Below are positions 48,550-61,742 of a stretch of DNA of 64,000 nucleotides, one piece after another. The position numbers and the translations under genes were made by a program. Position 1 is the stretch's first letter. Each line of letters starts with the position of its first letter. This DNA comes from Penelope pileata (taxonomy: Eukaryota; Chordata; Aves; Galliformes; Cracidae): the NCBI GenBank assembly GCA_013396635.1, contig WBMW01005902.1, positions 186,001 to 250,000 of the forward strand, given 5' to 3'. The notes under the pieces are model-generated. The model ran no database searches. It saw only the letters and a list, made by a program, of their open reading frames with translations, and was not told the origin of the DNA.

Positions 48550-50434
48550 CCCTTGATGATCCATTATCTCAGTAGCAACAGTTTATTTTCTGGCCCCCTT
48601 CCACAAGCTCTCTGGGTCAGACAGTGGTATTTGTTTTAATCTAACAAATATAGTTGTTGGTCAAAAACAGGCAGATGTTCATCACAAGAATATTCCCTAC
48701 ACAATCCCAAACCCCTTTTTGCCAAATTTACTTCTGTCTGAATTAAGTACATTTAAAAACCTATCTGAAGTAGCCACTCTAGAGACCAACAAATAACCAT
48801 TACATAGAACAGAATTATATCCTCATTCCCTCTTGTCATGCCCCTTACCATTTATACTTCTAAAGTAGAGTAAGTGCTGCCAAATCAGAGCAGCATCATT
48901 TTAGACTTGGCCTCCCCAGGCTTAGCCAGGAAGCAGGGTAAGGGAAATGGGCTCTGAATGCTTAGGAAATAATTTTCTGAATTAAGTTATCACCTGGTGC
49001 AGGAGTTTTCTATGCATCAGCACCCCTGAAGACTGAATGCATGGAGACCCCATATGCCACTAGCCTTAAAACAGCTGTAGCAATTCTCCAAAAAGAGGAA
49101 TGGAAGAACAGAAACCAACAGGAAGCCACTTTCATGGCCCACTAAGTGAAGGCAGATGATCTGCCAGTGCCTAAGACCAAGCTCACAGCCAGTTACTGCA
49201 AAGCAACCAAGAAGCATTAACTATAGCTCATCTGAGCCCACTGAAGCCCTGATATACCATCTGCTTTTGCTCCATCACACGTCCTAACAGCAGTTTCATG
49301 CTCACCAGGGAGCATCCTACTGCACAGATGACAGAAGTGTTGCTGCTGCTCGTTCTGTTGACAGATCCGGTTTAAGGGAGCAGTTCCTCACTTTGCCTAG
49401 ACTGGCCATTGCTAAGGACCTGCTGGAAGGATGGATGTGAAATCACATCTGCATGTAGGTCTAACCCTACAGAAGCAGGACCACCACCAGTAGCGACAAC
49501 ATAGGGCTCCAGATTTCTGCAGGGCCCTCAACACATCATCCAGAGTGACTTGCCATGGCTGAGGTTAACTCAAAGGGGCACAGCAGGGAGAAAACCATTT
49601 TAAATTAGATGCAGGAGCATTTATTAGCCAAGAGGAAAACCTCTCTCTCCATTGGGATCCATGTGGGTAAACACAGAAGGCACAAATCAGCCTCTCCTCC
49701 TGGCCAGCCCCTCACCCTGCGCCCAGCCGGTGCGCGGAGCCACCCCCTTTGCTCTCTGCAGCAGGAGACTGCAGCCTTCCTGCTCTGAAGTCTGCTTACT
49801 TTACTTGCTCCCTTTGCTGACATTGGCAGCTTGCACAAGCCTTAGCAAAACTATTTTTTCTTGGATATACTTAATCTATCTTATTTTTATCCCATCTGTG
49901 AGAAAAAGCGGCCGCAGTGCAAACAGATCTGCTCAGCAATGCTGCCAGCTACGCAGATCCCATGACCTCCGAGCTAGGTTGCTGCAATCCTTTCTGTTTA
50001 TCTGGTGCTGCTCTTGTGCACTCACCCATGTCCTATCCCCAACACAGCATGCATTTCTCTTAAAGGCCTCTTCAAGGTGAATTAACCAAGTCCCATGTAG
50101 ACTGCGTTGCTGAGTGTGGACTTCCAGACCATTCTTTTTCCATATAAAGTTTTAAATAGGTTTAGACTGAAAATCTTACTGAGGATTCTCACGTGTTCTT
50201 AAATGAAAGCAGCCTCACTGCCTGAGAGAACATTCTACAGTTCAGGGTATTCTAAACAAGGACCCAGGGACCACTAATGGCACATGCACAACTTCACAAG
50301 GAGACAGGGCCAAATAGAGACAGGAACGGCTATACCATTTCAGCTGCTGGTGATGGAACTACTTGAAAAACATAGGTGGAATGCCTACTGTAATTGAGAT
50401 AGGAAATAATTCAGGGAAAATCTATGGCTGCCAT

Positions 50435-50495
50435 TAATCTGGAAGATGGACTGGATGGTCTCAGTGGTCTTCTCTCACCTTTGATTTAAGAACCC
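50435..50495 (+). mobile_element. Probable CR1 3'-end trace
   Basis: AGATGGACTGGATGGTCTCA followed by GTGGTCTTCTCTCACCTTTG resembles CR1 GGACTAGATGATCTCAGAGGTCTTTTCCAACCTT. Short and diverged. Confidence 0.5.
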
Positions 50496-53400
50496 ACGAA
50501 AACAGTTGGGTTTGGCTACTTTGCAAGATGGCAGCCAGAAGGCTGTGATTTCAATTTCTCAGGTAAAAGCATGCTTGGTGTTGACGAGTCCCATGCTGCA
50601 CCCCCTGCAGGGTCAGCAGAGCAATGACAGGTCTGAGCAGGGCTCTGCTGGCTTGCAGGTGCGGGAAGGGTCTCCAGGTCACAGAGGAGACAAAGCTGTT
50701 CGTCTCCTGCCACCCCAGGCAGCACTGTGTTGGGATTAAGCCTACAGTCTGGAGACACAAATGACGTGTTGTGATCACTAGGAGACCTGCAAAGCCACTG
50801 CAAGCAACTGTTTGTAAATCGCTGCGTGTCTGTAAGTCCAAACACTTGTAAATCCATTCCCACCAATTGGAAATACGTGAGTCAGTGGCTGTGACAGACA
50901 TATACCCACAGTATTTACAGGAAGCCAGAAAGATATTATCTTTCCTTTTTAAATCAATATTTTTAACCAAAATTTCCTGAAGTAAATCGTTAAAGCAAAG
51001 ATTTTTTAGAAGTTGCTACTTAAGTACTTATCTGTCCCTTCCACTCTCCCCATTTCAAAATGAAGGAGTGAGACATGAGATCATCCTTCTATCAGCCTGA
51101 ACTTCCAGGTCAAGCGCTACCCTTACACCACTTCATCTTCCTGTTAAAAAAAAAAAAAAATGACCATGGCCCAGCTTGCACAACATTAGAAAATTACTTT
51201 CATTTACACATCAATTAAAAAATGGCTAAACTTTGAATGTTTTGCATCTTATTTTCTTTGGTTTATTTGCTGGTCACTGGTCAGCATTGGAATGTACTGG
51301 TACGGGTTGTCTTTGTTTGTTTGCAGGTCACGTTCTCATGCATTCAGGTCCATTGACAGAGGAATCTGCTCCAGAGGATGCTACAGGGGCTGCCCTCCTG
51401 TAGGTCTGAGTCTTCTCAAAATACCATGAATCTTGTGCTCCCTACACCTCTGGGGATGCTCAGACCCCTGCCAGTGGAACAACGTGGTCCTTAATGCTGA
51501 ATTCATGCAAAAGAAACACAGTACACAGAGTTCTTTGGGAGAGGGAGATAATGACCGCATTTTAAATTCTCCTGGAAAAAACTAAAAGTGTTTTTTGGGG
51601 TTGGTTTTTTTTAGGAGTTAATGTCTTTTCCTGCTGCTCAGTCTGGCTGGAGGGATCCTCTTCTCTTTCCTGACTAGCATTCATCTATTCCTTTCTGAAA
51701 TGCAGGAGATAAAGGAGATTTCTCCTGTGAGATTGGGTGGGGAAGATGTGGTCTGTAGGTAAAGCTTGGAACATGAAAGATCTGAAATACTCATTTTCCT
51801 AAGGATTTCACTTAATCAAATTATCACCAAACTGCAGGTCGTTTCTAACCACTAATCGCCCACTGCCTGGAAACTATTTTAAACGAATGTAAATGTGTAC
51901 AAAATCTGGTTGATGAAAGCCTTGAAACGTAGAACCTGGGAAGTTTGCGAACTCTAACAACTGTGGAGAAACAAAACCACAGTTTCTTTTTGTAACTTTG
52001 ATCCTATTCTGGGGGCAATGTACAGGCGCATGTAACTGATATTTTGTTCCTCTCTGTTTTCTTGCCAAGGATGCCATTTAAACTCTTTGGAAACAGCTCC
52101 ACAGCTACTCCATGCAGCCTATCCTCCAACTTTTAACAGATACAGTATTTTAATAAGTGCATACTAGAATTTTTCTACAGTCCTTCCCAGCAGCTGTAGT
52201 GAGGGTTAAAAGAAAGCTAAATTGAAGTCAAATAGAAGAATTTGGGACTGACCTACAGTACCAGTCCCTGCATAGTGATAAAACAAATGAAACACTCAGA
52301 AGGAATGGAAGACCACAGACTTTTCCCCCCCAAAAAAAGAAATGCAACTTGCCTTAACACTGACTTCTTCTCTGTGTCCTTGGAACCTTACAGGAAAGGT
52401 TGGTCACCATACATTGCACAATGGCAGATGAACCAACAACCCAGCCTTGGATGGGATGACTAAAGCTCCCCCAGGTACCCTCAAGCAGTCCACATCTCTT
52501 CTGGGGATTTCTGAGCTGGTTTACTTCATCATTCTCTCAGTCACGTGGTTCAATAGCAACAAGGTAAGACTAATTCCCTTAGAAGCCATGGAGACTTTAG
52601 GTTAAGTTTTCCTATACTATGTGTTTTTAATCTGTAGGTCCTTATGGCCCAAAGCGATTTTTCAGATTGAAGTATCAGATTGTTTTCTGCAGACCAAAGT
52701 TCAAACCCTGATGGAGGTCAACACTTTTGCTGTAGCAATCTCATCCCTCCAATTCCCATCACTAAAACTGAGGCTAAAAGCAGGAGCCCAAGTTCAGAAA
52801 TCCAGTGAAAGAGAGGAAGAGATGATGTGACTCTTCAGCTGCTCGCCTTGCAGCCAGCTCTAAAAACTGTAATTGCCCAGAAATAAAATGCATGCAAATG
52901 CAGAAGATAACAGGACAAAACCACAACACAGACAAGATGCACCCATTCATCAGTAAAGCAAGAACAAATATTGATGAAACAAGAGATTTTTTTCTGAGCC
53001 CCAGTTTGGAATCTGGTTTTTCTTCCAGGGTCAACAAAACCTCCAGTTTCAAACTTTTACAGGTATGCTCTGAGAATGTGCGTGCTGTGCAGTCTCACTG
53101 CACATAGCATGTCTTTGCTCAAGTAACTTGTACAACAGAAAGTCTTGAGGACTTTTTCCAACCTTTCCTCATGAGATAACTCACAGCAGCCACATCAAAC
53201 TTTATTTTTCAAGCGTGTTGCAAATAAGAATTAAAGCTCTGACAGATGGGTTTGAGCCTCCTAGCTCCTCCAGCTGCACTTAGTCACCACCTCAGATCCA
53301 TGGTAGTCCTGAGGGAATGTTAGGGGAACATTATGCCCTGAAGAGCCACTGCAATAGGGCTATAATTTAGGGTGCCTTCTTCAGGCTGTGTTGTTGTGAA

Positions 53401-53719
53401 ATAACTCCAGGCTGTCCAGGAGACATAGAAAGGCAGTATACAAAGCTTTATGTCCAGCTCTCAAGGTTGTTCCTCTGAAGCAGGTGGCTTTCTTCATATC
53501 TTTGCTTGCATTCCTTCATTTCCCAGAAAACTGCTTTATTCCTTCCTAGCTGAGGACACAAGTGTGGCTGCTGGAACTTGACCATCTATGCTATTACACA
53601 GCTATCTCACATACTTTTAGCCTAAGCCAAGCAACACTCTCCCAAATAACTGTCAGAAAAGGCTCAACAACCAACATGCATCAAGTGCACGGGAAAGATG
53701 AACCACTGGAGCACTTGGT

Positions 53720-53778
53720 TTCATAGAATCACAGAATTGTAGGGGTTGGAAGGGACCTCTAGAGATCATCGAGTCCAC
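53720..53778 (-). mobile_element. CR1 LINE 3'-end fragment, inverted
   Basis: TCATAGAATCACAGAATTGT, AGGGGTTGGAAGGGACCTCT and AGAGATCATCGAGTCC are the reversed CR1 terminus, well preserved over about 58 bases. Confidence 0.5.
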
Positions 53779-54350
53779 AGACACAGGAATCACAACCTTC
53801 CTAAAATTTCCCTCCATCATACATTGTGGGGATAGGAAACATCTCACAGCTCAGCATCTATCTCCCAACAAATGTTTTTAAAACATACTCATTTCTGGCT
53901 AGAGAACTTGTCTGATTCTGCATAGAATCTACTTGCACTACTCTGACTATACCACTTTTGCTTTAAGGATAATTCATGCACTCAGGAGAGGGTAAAGGCA
54001 GCAGTGTACATGAGAGCTGGTCCCACCTTTCCTTTATAACCACTGTTATCTCACAGAATAGGAACAGCAAGTGTTTCACAGTATAAACCACACCGATCCA
54101 GGGCAAATGGGTGCACAGTCTTTATCATTGTTGCAATGCCAGGGAAATGAACAATTTTGCCCCCTGGGTTGAAGCTAAAGGAATGAAATTCTTGAGCCCT
54201 GCCTAAAATCACATGGGTCCGCGTGGTTCGTCTGATGTTGTTCCATGGTGATTCACAAGCACTTCTCTCTGCTTTGCTATGTGATGCTTGGCAGCGAGCT
54301 GCACAGTAAAAGCTGTGCAGAGAGCATACTAGGGCCCTGGATGGACGCTT

Positions 54351-54377
54351 TCTTTTTTTTTTTTTTTTTTTTTTTTT
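54351..54377 (+). repeat. Poly-T tract
   Basis: TC followed by 25 T. No associated element recognised. Confidence 0.5.
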
Positions 54378-57300
54378 GCAGGCAAGCTCCTGCCTCACAG
54401 AGACAACTCTCGAAAATTACAGAACAGGCAAGGTCTGGACAAAACCAGTGAGTATTTAGTGCTGCTAGAAAATAAACTGAGACTGCATGATACGATAGCC
54501 ACATGATCCCCTTCCTAATATGCATCATTTCTTTTAGTACCAATGACAGGCAGTGCCTTGCATACTTTTTTCAGCAAATACTGATCAAAGCCAACAACAT
54601 TTCTACCTGGATTATAGCCTCTCCTTTGCACCTGCAAAAACCAAGCTACGGAAAGCTAACTTCTGTTCTCCTACAATAAATAACAATATGAACCTGTAGA
54701 CATCTTGCCCAGCAGCATGACCCAGAGCACCTATCTTAAGTGCTCAGGCATCTAAAGCAGTCAAAAGGAGAGCACTGAATTTCTCAGGCATGACTCAGAA
54801 CCTGTAAGCATACATGCAATGTCCTGGGAGACAGGGTGTCTGTGCTGGGCAATTAGGTGTTCCCACATGCCAGGTGAGAAAGTGCTGAGAGCCTGCCAGC
54901 TTGCTGGGGTGTCTGGGAACAGGCACCTACCTCCCCACTTGGACCTCTCAGAAATGGGCTGGCACTGCAGAGGAGCCTGCCATAAGTTGCAACTGGAAGC
55001 TCTCACCAGCAGCGCAGGAGATGTTCACTGCCTGACGCAGCCTCCACCTGAAGGAGAGGTGCTGCAGAACCTTGCAGAAGGTGCAGTCAGAAGATGGAGG
55101 TTGCTCTGACTGCTGTGGTGCCCATGATGTGCTCCATGCCCTGCAGGGAGGGTTTCTGTTGCAGCTGGTGCTGTCACTGCATGTAAGCCCTGTTTTGAAG
55201 CTGTTGGTCAGGTGGAGTCAGCAAGCCTGGCAGGTTTGTCTAGCTGGGGCTTCTTCCAGTGGGCAAACAAAGAGGAGGGAATTCCCAATGCTGCATTTGT
55301 TTGCTTTTAAAACAATAAAACTCAATAGTGAAAGCTATTTAGACCGAAATCTCATATCCAGGGCTTCCATTCAGGCCAACTGTTGCAGGTGTGGGACAGA
55401 GAAGGGAGGTGGCAATCTTTTGGATACAAAACTCAGGAGGAAAGGGGAACACTTTGGGCACTCCCAGTGCCATTCAAGCATTCAAGTCTCCTTAGCTGGC
55501 TGAAGAACATCCTTCTTGCTTCTGAACTGCAGCAGAGAAAACATTTTCAGACTTCCTTAAAAATGGGAAAAAAGGCAGCAAATAGGACTGTCACTAACAG
55601 TTGGTCTCTCCTTGCTTCCAGCTCCTGCTTGTGGAAGAGCAAGAAGGGAGCTTCCCCGTCTTTGGTCACAACTTTGCCCCTTCCTTCCTTCCTCTACACC
55701 TGGTGCCTGGCACAACACAGAATATAGCGTTCATTCCATCACTGCTTTCAGGAGAGCTTTTCATACTTACTCAACAAAGCGCTGAACTCCAAATCTGCTA
55801 AATATACGAACCTAATTGTAACCATTGTACCAAAGGGAAGAAAAGAAATAAGAAATGTAAGCTTACAGTCTGCCAACTATTCCAAAACCAGAACATTGTA
55901 TACAGTAAACAGAGAGAAACAACAAAACAGGAGTGAAAGGAATTTGAATCTTTCATGGCCACTGATGTAGTAAATCAGCACTGCAGTTTAACCCAGCCAA
56001 ATGTAGTGTAAAGTAATACATCTGAGGGAAGGGACTGAACTTGAAATCACATATTTAAATGTGACATTCATGCACTATACTAGCCAGGAAAAGGAGGCTG
56101 ATTTCATTAAAGAAAAATAAATCTCTGCAGATTATATAGTCTGTGCATGCATTAATAAAAAAAGAAGAAGAAAAATGGAAGCCAAGCATAATTTTCATAA
56201 TTTTAGGCTATATCAGGGGAGATTTATTTAAATAAAAGGAGCACAAGATGTGTATCATTAAGCTAGAGAAATTAAGTCCAGCTGGGAAACTCCAGAAGAG
56301 TATCTTACAGGTAGTGTGAGGGTCAGGTGCCAGCGAAGACAGGCTTCACATATCGCTGTCCTTTGTACAGAGAGTGATAACCAAGAAGAAAATCAGATTT
56401 AAATAGCATGCTCTCTGTGTACATTTCAGTTATAGCAGTGCCAACATATTTAAATGATGGCAATTGCAAATGTTCTCAGCTTTCTACTGCTTCAATCCCT
56501 GCAGAAACAACACCCACTGCAAAGTGAGATGGTCAAGAGGAGAGAGCAGAGAATGGTGGTCAGGAGAAGAGACTTTAAATAATGTGGTCACATGGGGAAT
56601 CAGTGACAGTACCAAAATCCTTTTGTTTCATAACTACAGGAAGATTTTTAGGAGCACAGAACACTTTCTGAAGTGCCGGTACAAAGACACACTTGTTGCT
56701 GGTGTGGAAGGGACAGACTGCTCTGTGCTCCTTGGAATGAGAGCAAACAGACTCTGGTCCAAAGTCCTCATTTTCAGCAATGCTGCGGTTCAGCACTGCT
56801 GCAGATAGCCTGGGGTGCATTCAGAGCGGTCCAACCCCAGCAAATTGCTGGAGACCTGCATGAGGTCTGAGCAGCCTGGGGATTCCCACCATGGCTCTGT
56901 GGAAATTGGGTATCTTGTGAGCACCTCAATGCTGACCTTCCTCAGAGGTCAGGTCTCTTCTCAGTGGGGAAAGAAAACCTTTCACAGTTACCAGATTAAG
57001 CTGAACAAGAGCTAACAAGAGCTGGAGAAGCAACGGGAGTGGCGTTCTCCATTCTGCCTCAAGAGAACAATCTGGCACTTATTACAAAATTCCAGCCTCA
57101 AGCTTCCTCCCACAGGATAGAGCACGGAGGCCCAGACTTGTACAAATTAACCAAAAATAACACTTCCAGGGAGGGAGAGGATGGCTGAGGGGATTGCTGA
57201 TGGGACACAGCAGCCTCTCACCTCGTGCTCAGCAGCTCAGCTCGAGGAGAAGTCAGAGAGTGGAGAAGCTCTGGCTTCGAGCTGCTCAGTGGCTTGTGTC

Positions 57301-58689
57301 AATGTAGTTGGCCTCCTGGGGAGCAAGTGGCTGCCACAGCCACCAGCACATGGGGCAGCTGCATCAGGAGCCCCATGCCAGCAGCTGGAGGAGTGAAAGT
57401 GATCCTTCCAGCCATCCTTCCACCTCTAGCACTAAACCCTTGCCAACAGCTGTGAGCTGCACGGTGACAACACTCAGATTGATGGTGATCTTCAGCCTCC
57501 GGTAGCAAACGTTTAAAAATAGTCAATGCAAACAAGATACTGTTTGGGGAGGGATGGCAAGGGAAGGAGGCACACAACTTTTCCACTCCTGACCATCCCT
57601 GCTACGCATCCTCATTGCTATGGCAATGTCCCATAAACAGAGCAGAGATCACCAGCTCCCTGCAGCAACAAGGCAAGGGCTGTCCTCAGGTGGTGACACT
57701 GAGCAAGGAGAACAAGAGATTTGTGCAGGCGAGCTGAAGACTCACTAGAGCATGTAAATGTTACCTTAATTTGTGCATCAGCACTTAAATGCTACAAGAA
57801 CTGGAGCTCCAGGCAAACCCCAGCAGAAATGGAAGCAGGCAGCAGGCAACGTGCAGCACCAGAGCACCCTTGGAGCAACCTCAGGCAGCATCACACTGAG
57901 CTGAAGCACTGAGCTACAAAAAGCAGCCAAAAGGGCCACCAGAGCCATCTGAAGCCACCAGCAGAGGAAAATCTCTCCCAGAGACCTCAGCTGCCACCAT
58001 GGGCTTATGGAGCTGTTCCAAAGGGTCTAGCTCTGGGAGCAGGAGACCTGCACCTCTGAGCTGTTACAAAGCAAGGTTTGTTCGTCCTGCACTTGTGGAA
58101 GATGGAGAAAGGGGAAAGAGAAACACATTCTCAGTCCACGTTCTAACAGAGCCTTCACAACCTCAGGCTTCTTACAATACTGGTTTCCCTACTGCAGAGA
58201 AGTGGCCCAGAAGACAGGTTTTACTCAAGCTAATACTTTGGTGATGTAATTTAAGCCAACAGGATTAAACTGAAACAGACAATTTATGTTGTGCAACAGG
58301 AAATATTTCCAGACAGTAAAGTCTGTTGGGCTCCAGAGACCTTTCCCAAGGCAAGCAGCAGAACTGGAATCTGCGTCCCTTGACTCACCTGTCAAGGCTC
58401 CATCAACACTAACAACGTGGTGTGGAGAACATGCTCGCACAAGAAGATGGCACAGGGACCTGTTCTTCAGCATTTGGTTTTATATAGAATGAGGTTCCAT
58501 TAACAGAACAAAAAGATGAGATTTAGGGCAAGTGAGAAAGACAAGAAAGCCAGAAAGGTCTTGGTGGTACCCAAGACCCTTCAGCTCCCATTGTGATCTC
58601 ACCCTGAGCAGGTTCCTCTTGCTTTGCTTTCCCTTTTGCAAATCGCACAGAGAAACAAATACAAAGGGAGTGACTCTTATCCAGCCTCA

Positions 58690-58760
58690 ACTGCTGTGAA
58701 TCAGGAATAACTTCACTGAAATCAGGGGAGTGATGCCAGCTTAAAATGAAGTGGGTTCAC
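58690..58760 (+). repeat. Possible ancient amniote repeat fragment
   Basis: GTGAATCAGGAATAACTTCA, CTGAAATCAGGGGAGTGATG and CCAGCTTAAAATGAAGTG resemble a recurring reptile/bird motif (AATAACTCCATTGAAGTCAATGGAGTTACACCAG). Family not assigned. Confidence 0.5.
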
Positions 58761-60703
58761 ATTTAGACACAAAAAAATTAAGGATGAAATTGCGTTGGCA
58801 AGATCCCACTGCAGCACCCATGGGCTGTTTTAGCATGGTTTAGAATCAGACTACCCAAAACTGCATCTGAAACAGTCTTTTCTCTCAACATCTAGACACG
58901 GGGATAGGTTTCTAAAGAACTTCAGGTCCTATACACTCTTTTAGAAGCACCTGAAGCGTGGTCAGTCCCCCCAGTCATCTTGCGCATGCAATGACTCAGT
59001 TCATCTAAGAGTTAAATTGTTGGACTCCTGCAGAAATGTCAGTCTGTCACTCCATTTCCTTCCATACTAAGAAATACAAAACATACTTCCAGGTAAATAC
59101 TTCAGCTCCTTAGAGGTTCTGGGAGTAATTCCTGCTCCAGCTTCTCTCCTCCCTCTCCTGTACAAACTCATTAGCCTCTTGGCTACATCTCTACTAGTAA
59201 ACTAAACGCTGCCAGAGCCCATTCTTTGGCCCTGGAGCCAACTGGCACAGCCACCTACATGTTATTAAACACTCCTACACTCTGAGGCAAGGTGGCCAGA
59301 TCCAAACTGCCTTCCTGGAGTGCCCTGGCCCACCCCAGCTCCCAGCAGCACACAGAAGTGGTCCAACCCACGTGGAGGACTGTGTGTAAGCCCGGTGTGC
59401 CAGCACAGGCCATCCAGCCCAGTTCACCAGTACAGATAGAAGATAACTGTGGGGAACACTGAAAGTAATGAACGCTTTCTGAAAAATTAGTAAGGGGTAG
59501 CACAGTATTCAGAAAGTGGCTAGGAGATGGGAAGACCAAAAGAAGCATTACCTACAGGATTCAATTTTGAAAAGAAATGGAAATTTCTCATAGAAACTGT
59601 AAAATAGACTTCGAGCTTTCACCTAGAAATCAGATCCAGGCAAAGCTGTCAGCAATGTCTCCTGGGTCCCTCACTGCCTATGGCAGCAAGACAAGGAATG
59701 CCGAGGCTGGGCAGGGAGCTTGAACTTTCCCCGCCCATGGGAGGTGATGTCCCTGAGCTGGAGGCTGGGGCGAGGGATTGTTCCAGGTGCGCTCAGGGTA
59801 TCCCCATCCTGTACCTTATTTCTATCCTGCGGATGGGGACCAGTGCAAAACTAACATAAAACAAGGCTGAGCTGAGAGAGCAACACGAATTCAGCGATGA
59901 CTTGGAGCGAAACACACTGTACACAAAGCATTAAGATCATTTTTCCCAGGGCCAGCTCCAAGGCGTTCCTCCCCACTTCTAATTAACTGGCAAATCTTGT
60001 ACATATAATTGACATTTCTGAATGCCGTTGCGCAGCTGGAGGTGCTGGGCACCAATCCTGCCCATGAAGACCCCGGGGTTGTGCAACACCATCTGTCTGC
60101 TGTTGTATCATGCTCCACAAGCTCTTTTTTTCCCTCACTTACTGACATGCTGAAATTTACTGTCCTGTGTCAGTGAGTTCACGAAAGCCTTTTAACTCCG
60201 AGAGCCCTGGGAACCGGCTGCAGCACATGCCCCAGGACTGAGCCGTCACTTTATTTGCCCAAGAAACAGCCAAGACAGGATTGACAGAAATAGCACATGA
60301 AGTCACAGCCGCTCTGCTTTAAAGCACAAGCGTTTGTGTCATTTTCTCACCAAATAAATAAATCTATGTGCGTTCAGCAAGCAAATAAGGAAATGTCAGA
60401 GGAAAGGCACTGCGGGCAGGTTTGTACCAACGCCAGTTGAGTTGTGCCCTCTCCCCTGAGCCAGCACAATGCCATTCTAGCAAGTATCAGTTCCTTCTGA
60501 TAGCAGCCTCCAGGACCATACACACCCACAAACAACACGCAGAGCCTGGGGAAAAACCTCGCACCTAGGTAAACATCGAAGCTGGAAGACAAACATGTAA
60601 GAGAGAACGCTGCGCACCCCCTGCTCTTTCCCTTCTCCCTGCCTTCCTACCTCCTGCACAGCCAGGTTTCTTCCTCCTGCATTTCTTCCTCCTTCATCTC
60701 TCC

Positions 60704-61145
60704 CTACCGCTGATCGTGGAGCAGCACGGACGCGATGCTGACCTCTCCCTGCCCGCAGCCCCACACCACACTCCCACATCACTCGGCTTCAGCATCCCCA
60801 GCCCTCGGCTCCCACCTCCGCTCCCATCCCCGCGGCGACCGGCAAAGAAGTTTTTGAGCAAGAAGAGCGCGTTGGCTCTCACTGCTTTAAATCCCCCAGC
60901 TGCCTGGGATTAAAAAAAAAAAGTATCGCTGAGCTGCTGGGAATAGAAGAAAGTTGCTTTACCGTTTGGCTTGGCTGGGAGCTGAGCCTGCGGGGTCGAC
61001 GAGAGTAGAGGAGAGGTGTGATAGGGGAGAGCGTGGGGTGTCCCCGTGCCCGCTCACATCGTTCCCAAAAAGCAGCGAAGGCAGCAGCGAGGACGTGAGC
61101 GCGTCTGCGGGAGGAGAGCGCGGGAGCGACTGTCGGGGAGGGCAG
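60704..61145. promoter_or_regulatory. EVA1A: CpG island, probable EVA1A promoter and first exon
   Basis: Seen: about 35 CpG dinucleotides in 440 bases (for example CCCGCGGCGACCGGC, GTCGACGAG, GAGCGCGGGAGCGACTGTCG), while the rest of the window is CpG-poor. On the minus strand, donor-like sites GCG/GTAGGG (GT at 60707-60706) and GAG/GTAGGA (GT at 60650-60649) lie at its downstream edge, so a noncoding first exon could end there. Known: CpG islands mark most vertebrate promoters, and mammalian EVA1A has noncoding 5' exons far from its start codon. Inferred: this is the promoter of the minus-strand gene, about 53 kb from its ATG. An unrelated or divergent transcript is possible. No clear TATA box is seen. 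Confidence 0.5.
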
Positions 61146-61289
61146 CAACAGGAAATGACACAGAAACTTCACCAGGCTCCAATCCAAACTTGGCCCCTGA
61201 CATGAAAGAAGGGGGAGGCAACTGGGGGGTTGGGGGGGGAAGAAATGTTTTCCCCCTCCTTAACCAGCCTAAAAACTCGCTGACTGGGG

Positions 61290-61308
61290 AAAAAAAAAAA
61301 AAAAAAAA
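61290..61308 (+). repeat. Poly-A tract
   Basis: Nineteen A, just upstream of the CpG island relative to EVA1A. Confidence 0.5.
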
Positions 61309-61559
61309 CAGTGTGACAAGTTTTATTAAAGCAGGGAATGAAGTCGGACTGGGGGGGGATTCCCATGGGGATTCCCATCCAAGTTTATTTATTTGAGGAG
61401 GAGCTATGTGATGGTATTTGACGCCGAGAGCAGAATACACTTTGCAGCAGCGTTGTGGCTTTTCTAATCCCCTCAGTGCTCTGGTTTGTGGAAAAGGACT
61501 GTGATGCATCATCCCCCTTGTACCTCAAGGAATCCCAGGTGATTTTGCCCAGGGTTGCA

Positions 61560-61741
61560 TGCAATGGCTCTGAAACATGGCATGTGGGCTGCCCATGGGG
61601 ATGCCCCATCCCTGGAGGTTCTCAAGGCCAGGCTGGATGGGCCCTGGGCAGCCTGAGCTGGTGGGGGGCACCCAGCCCATGGCAGGGGGTGGAGATGGGT
61701 GGGCTTTAAGGTCCCTTCCAACCCAAACCATTCTGTGGTGC
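61560..61741 (+). mobile_element. CR1 LINE 3'-end fragment
   Basis: GCCCATGGGGATGCCCCATC, CCTGGAGGTTCTCAAGGCCA, GGCTGGATGGGCCCTGGGCA, CCCATGGCAGGGGGTGGAGA and AAGGTCCCTTCCAACCCAAA, ending CCATTCTGTGGTGCTATG, form a well-preserved CR1 3' region with an altered terminal repeat. Confidence 0.5.
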
Positions 61742-61742
61742 T

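Larger units (their letters stand above)
42559..53719. other. Gene-free intron-like stretch
   Basis: Holds an ATGCAAAT-rich tract (42780-42805), a CpG/NotI spot (44755-44762), a tRNA-like relic (45515-45590), a poly-T tract (48516-48549), a second NotI spot (49908-49915) and a CR1 trace (50435-50495). I recognise no exon or protein domain. Confidence 0.5.
53779..60650. other. Gene-free intron-like stretch downstream of the CpG island
   Basis: Contains a poly-T tract (54351-54377) and an old amniote repeat (58690-58760). GC content rises from about 59640 toward the CpG island. No coding exon recognised. Confidence 0.5.

Noticed and set aside
12000..60000. Search for galactose-lectin (SUEL) exons that would make a long EVA-1-like ectodomain
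   Set aside because: Minus-strand places able to encode YGR/YGQ or the KYLxVxYxC ending (near 11211, 17950, 33925 and 54970) all had adjacent stops or wrong context. No lectin domain found.
60716..60913. Proline-rich plus-strand frame in the CpG island
   Set aside because: Composition effect of GC-rich promoter DNA; opposite strand to the gene and no homology seen.
61054..61512. 152-codon minus-strand frame across the CpG island edge
   Set aside because: Driven by high GC and by the poly-A tract read as a Phe run. Not protein-like.
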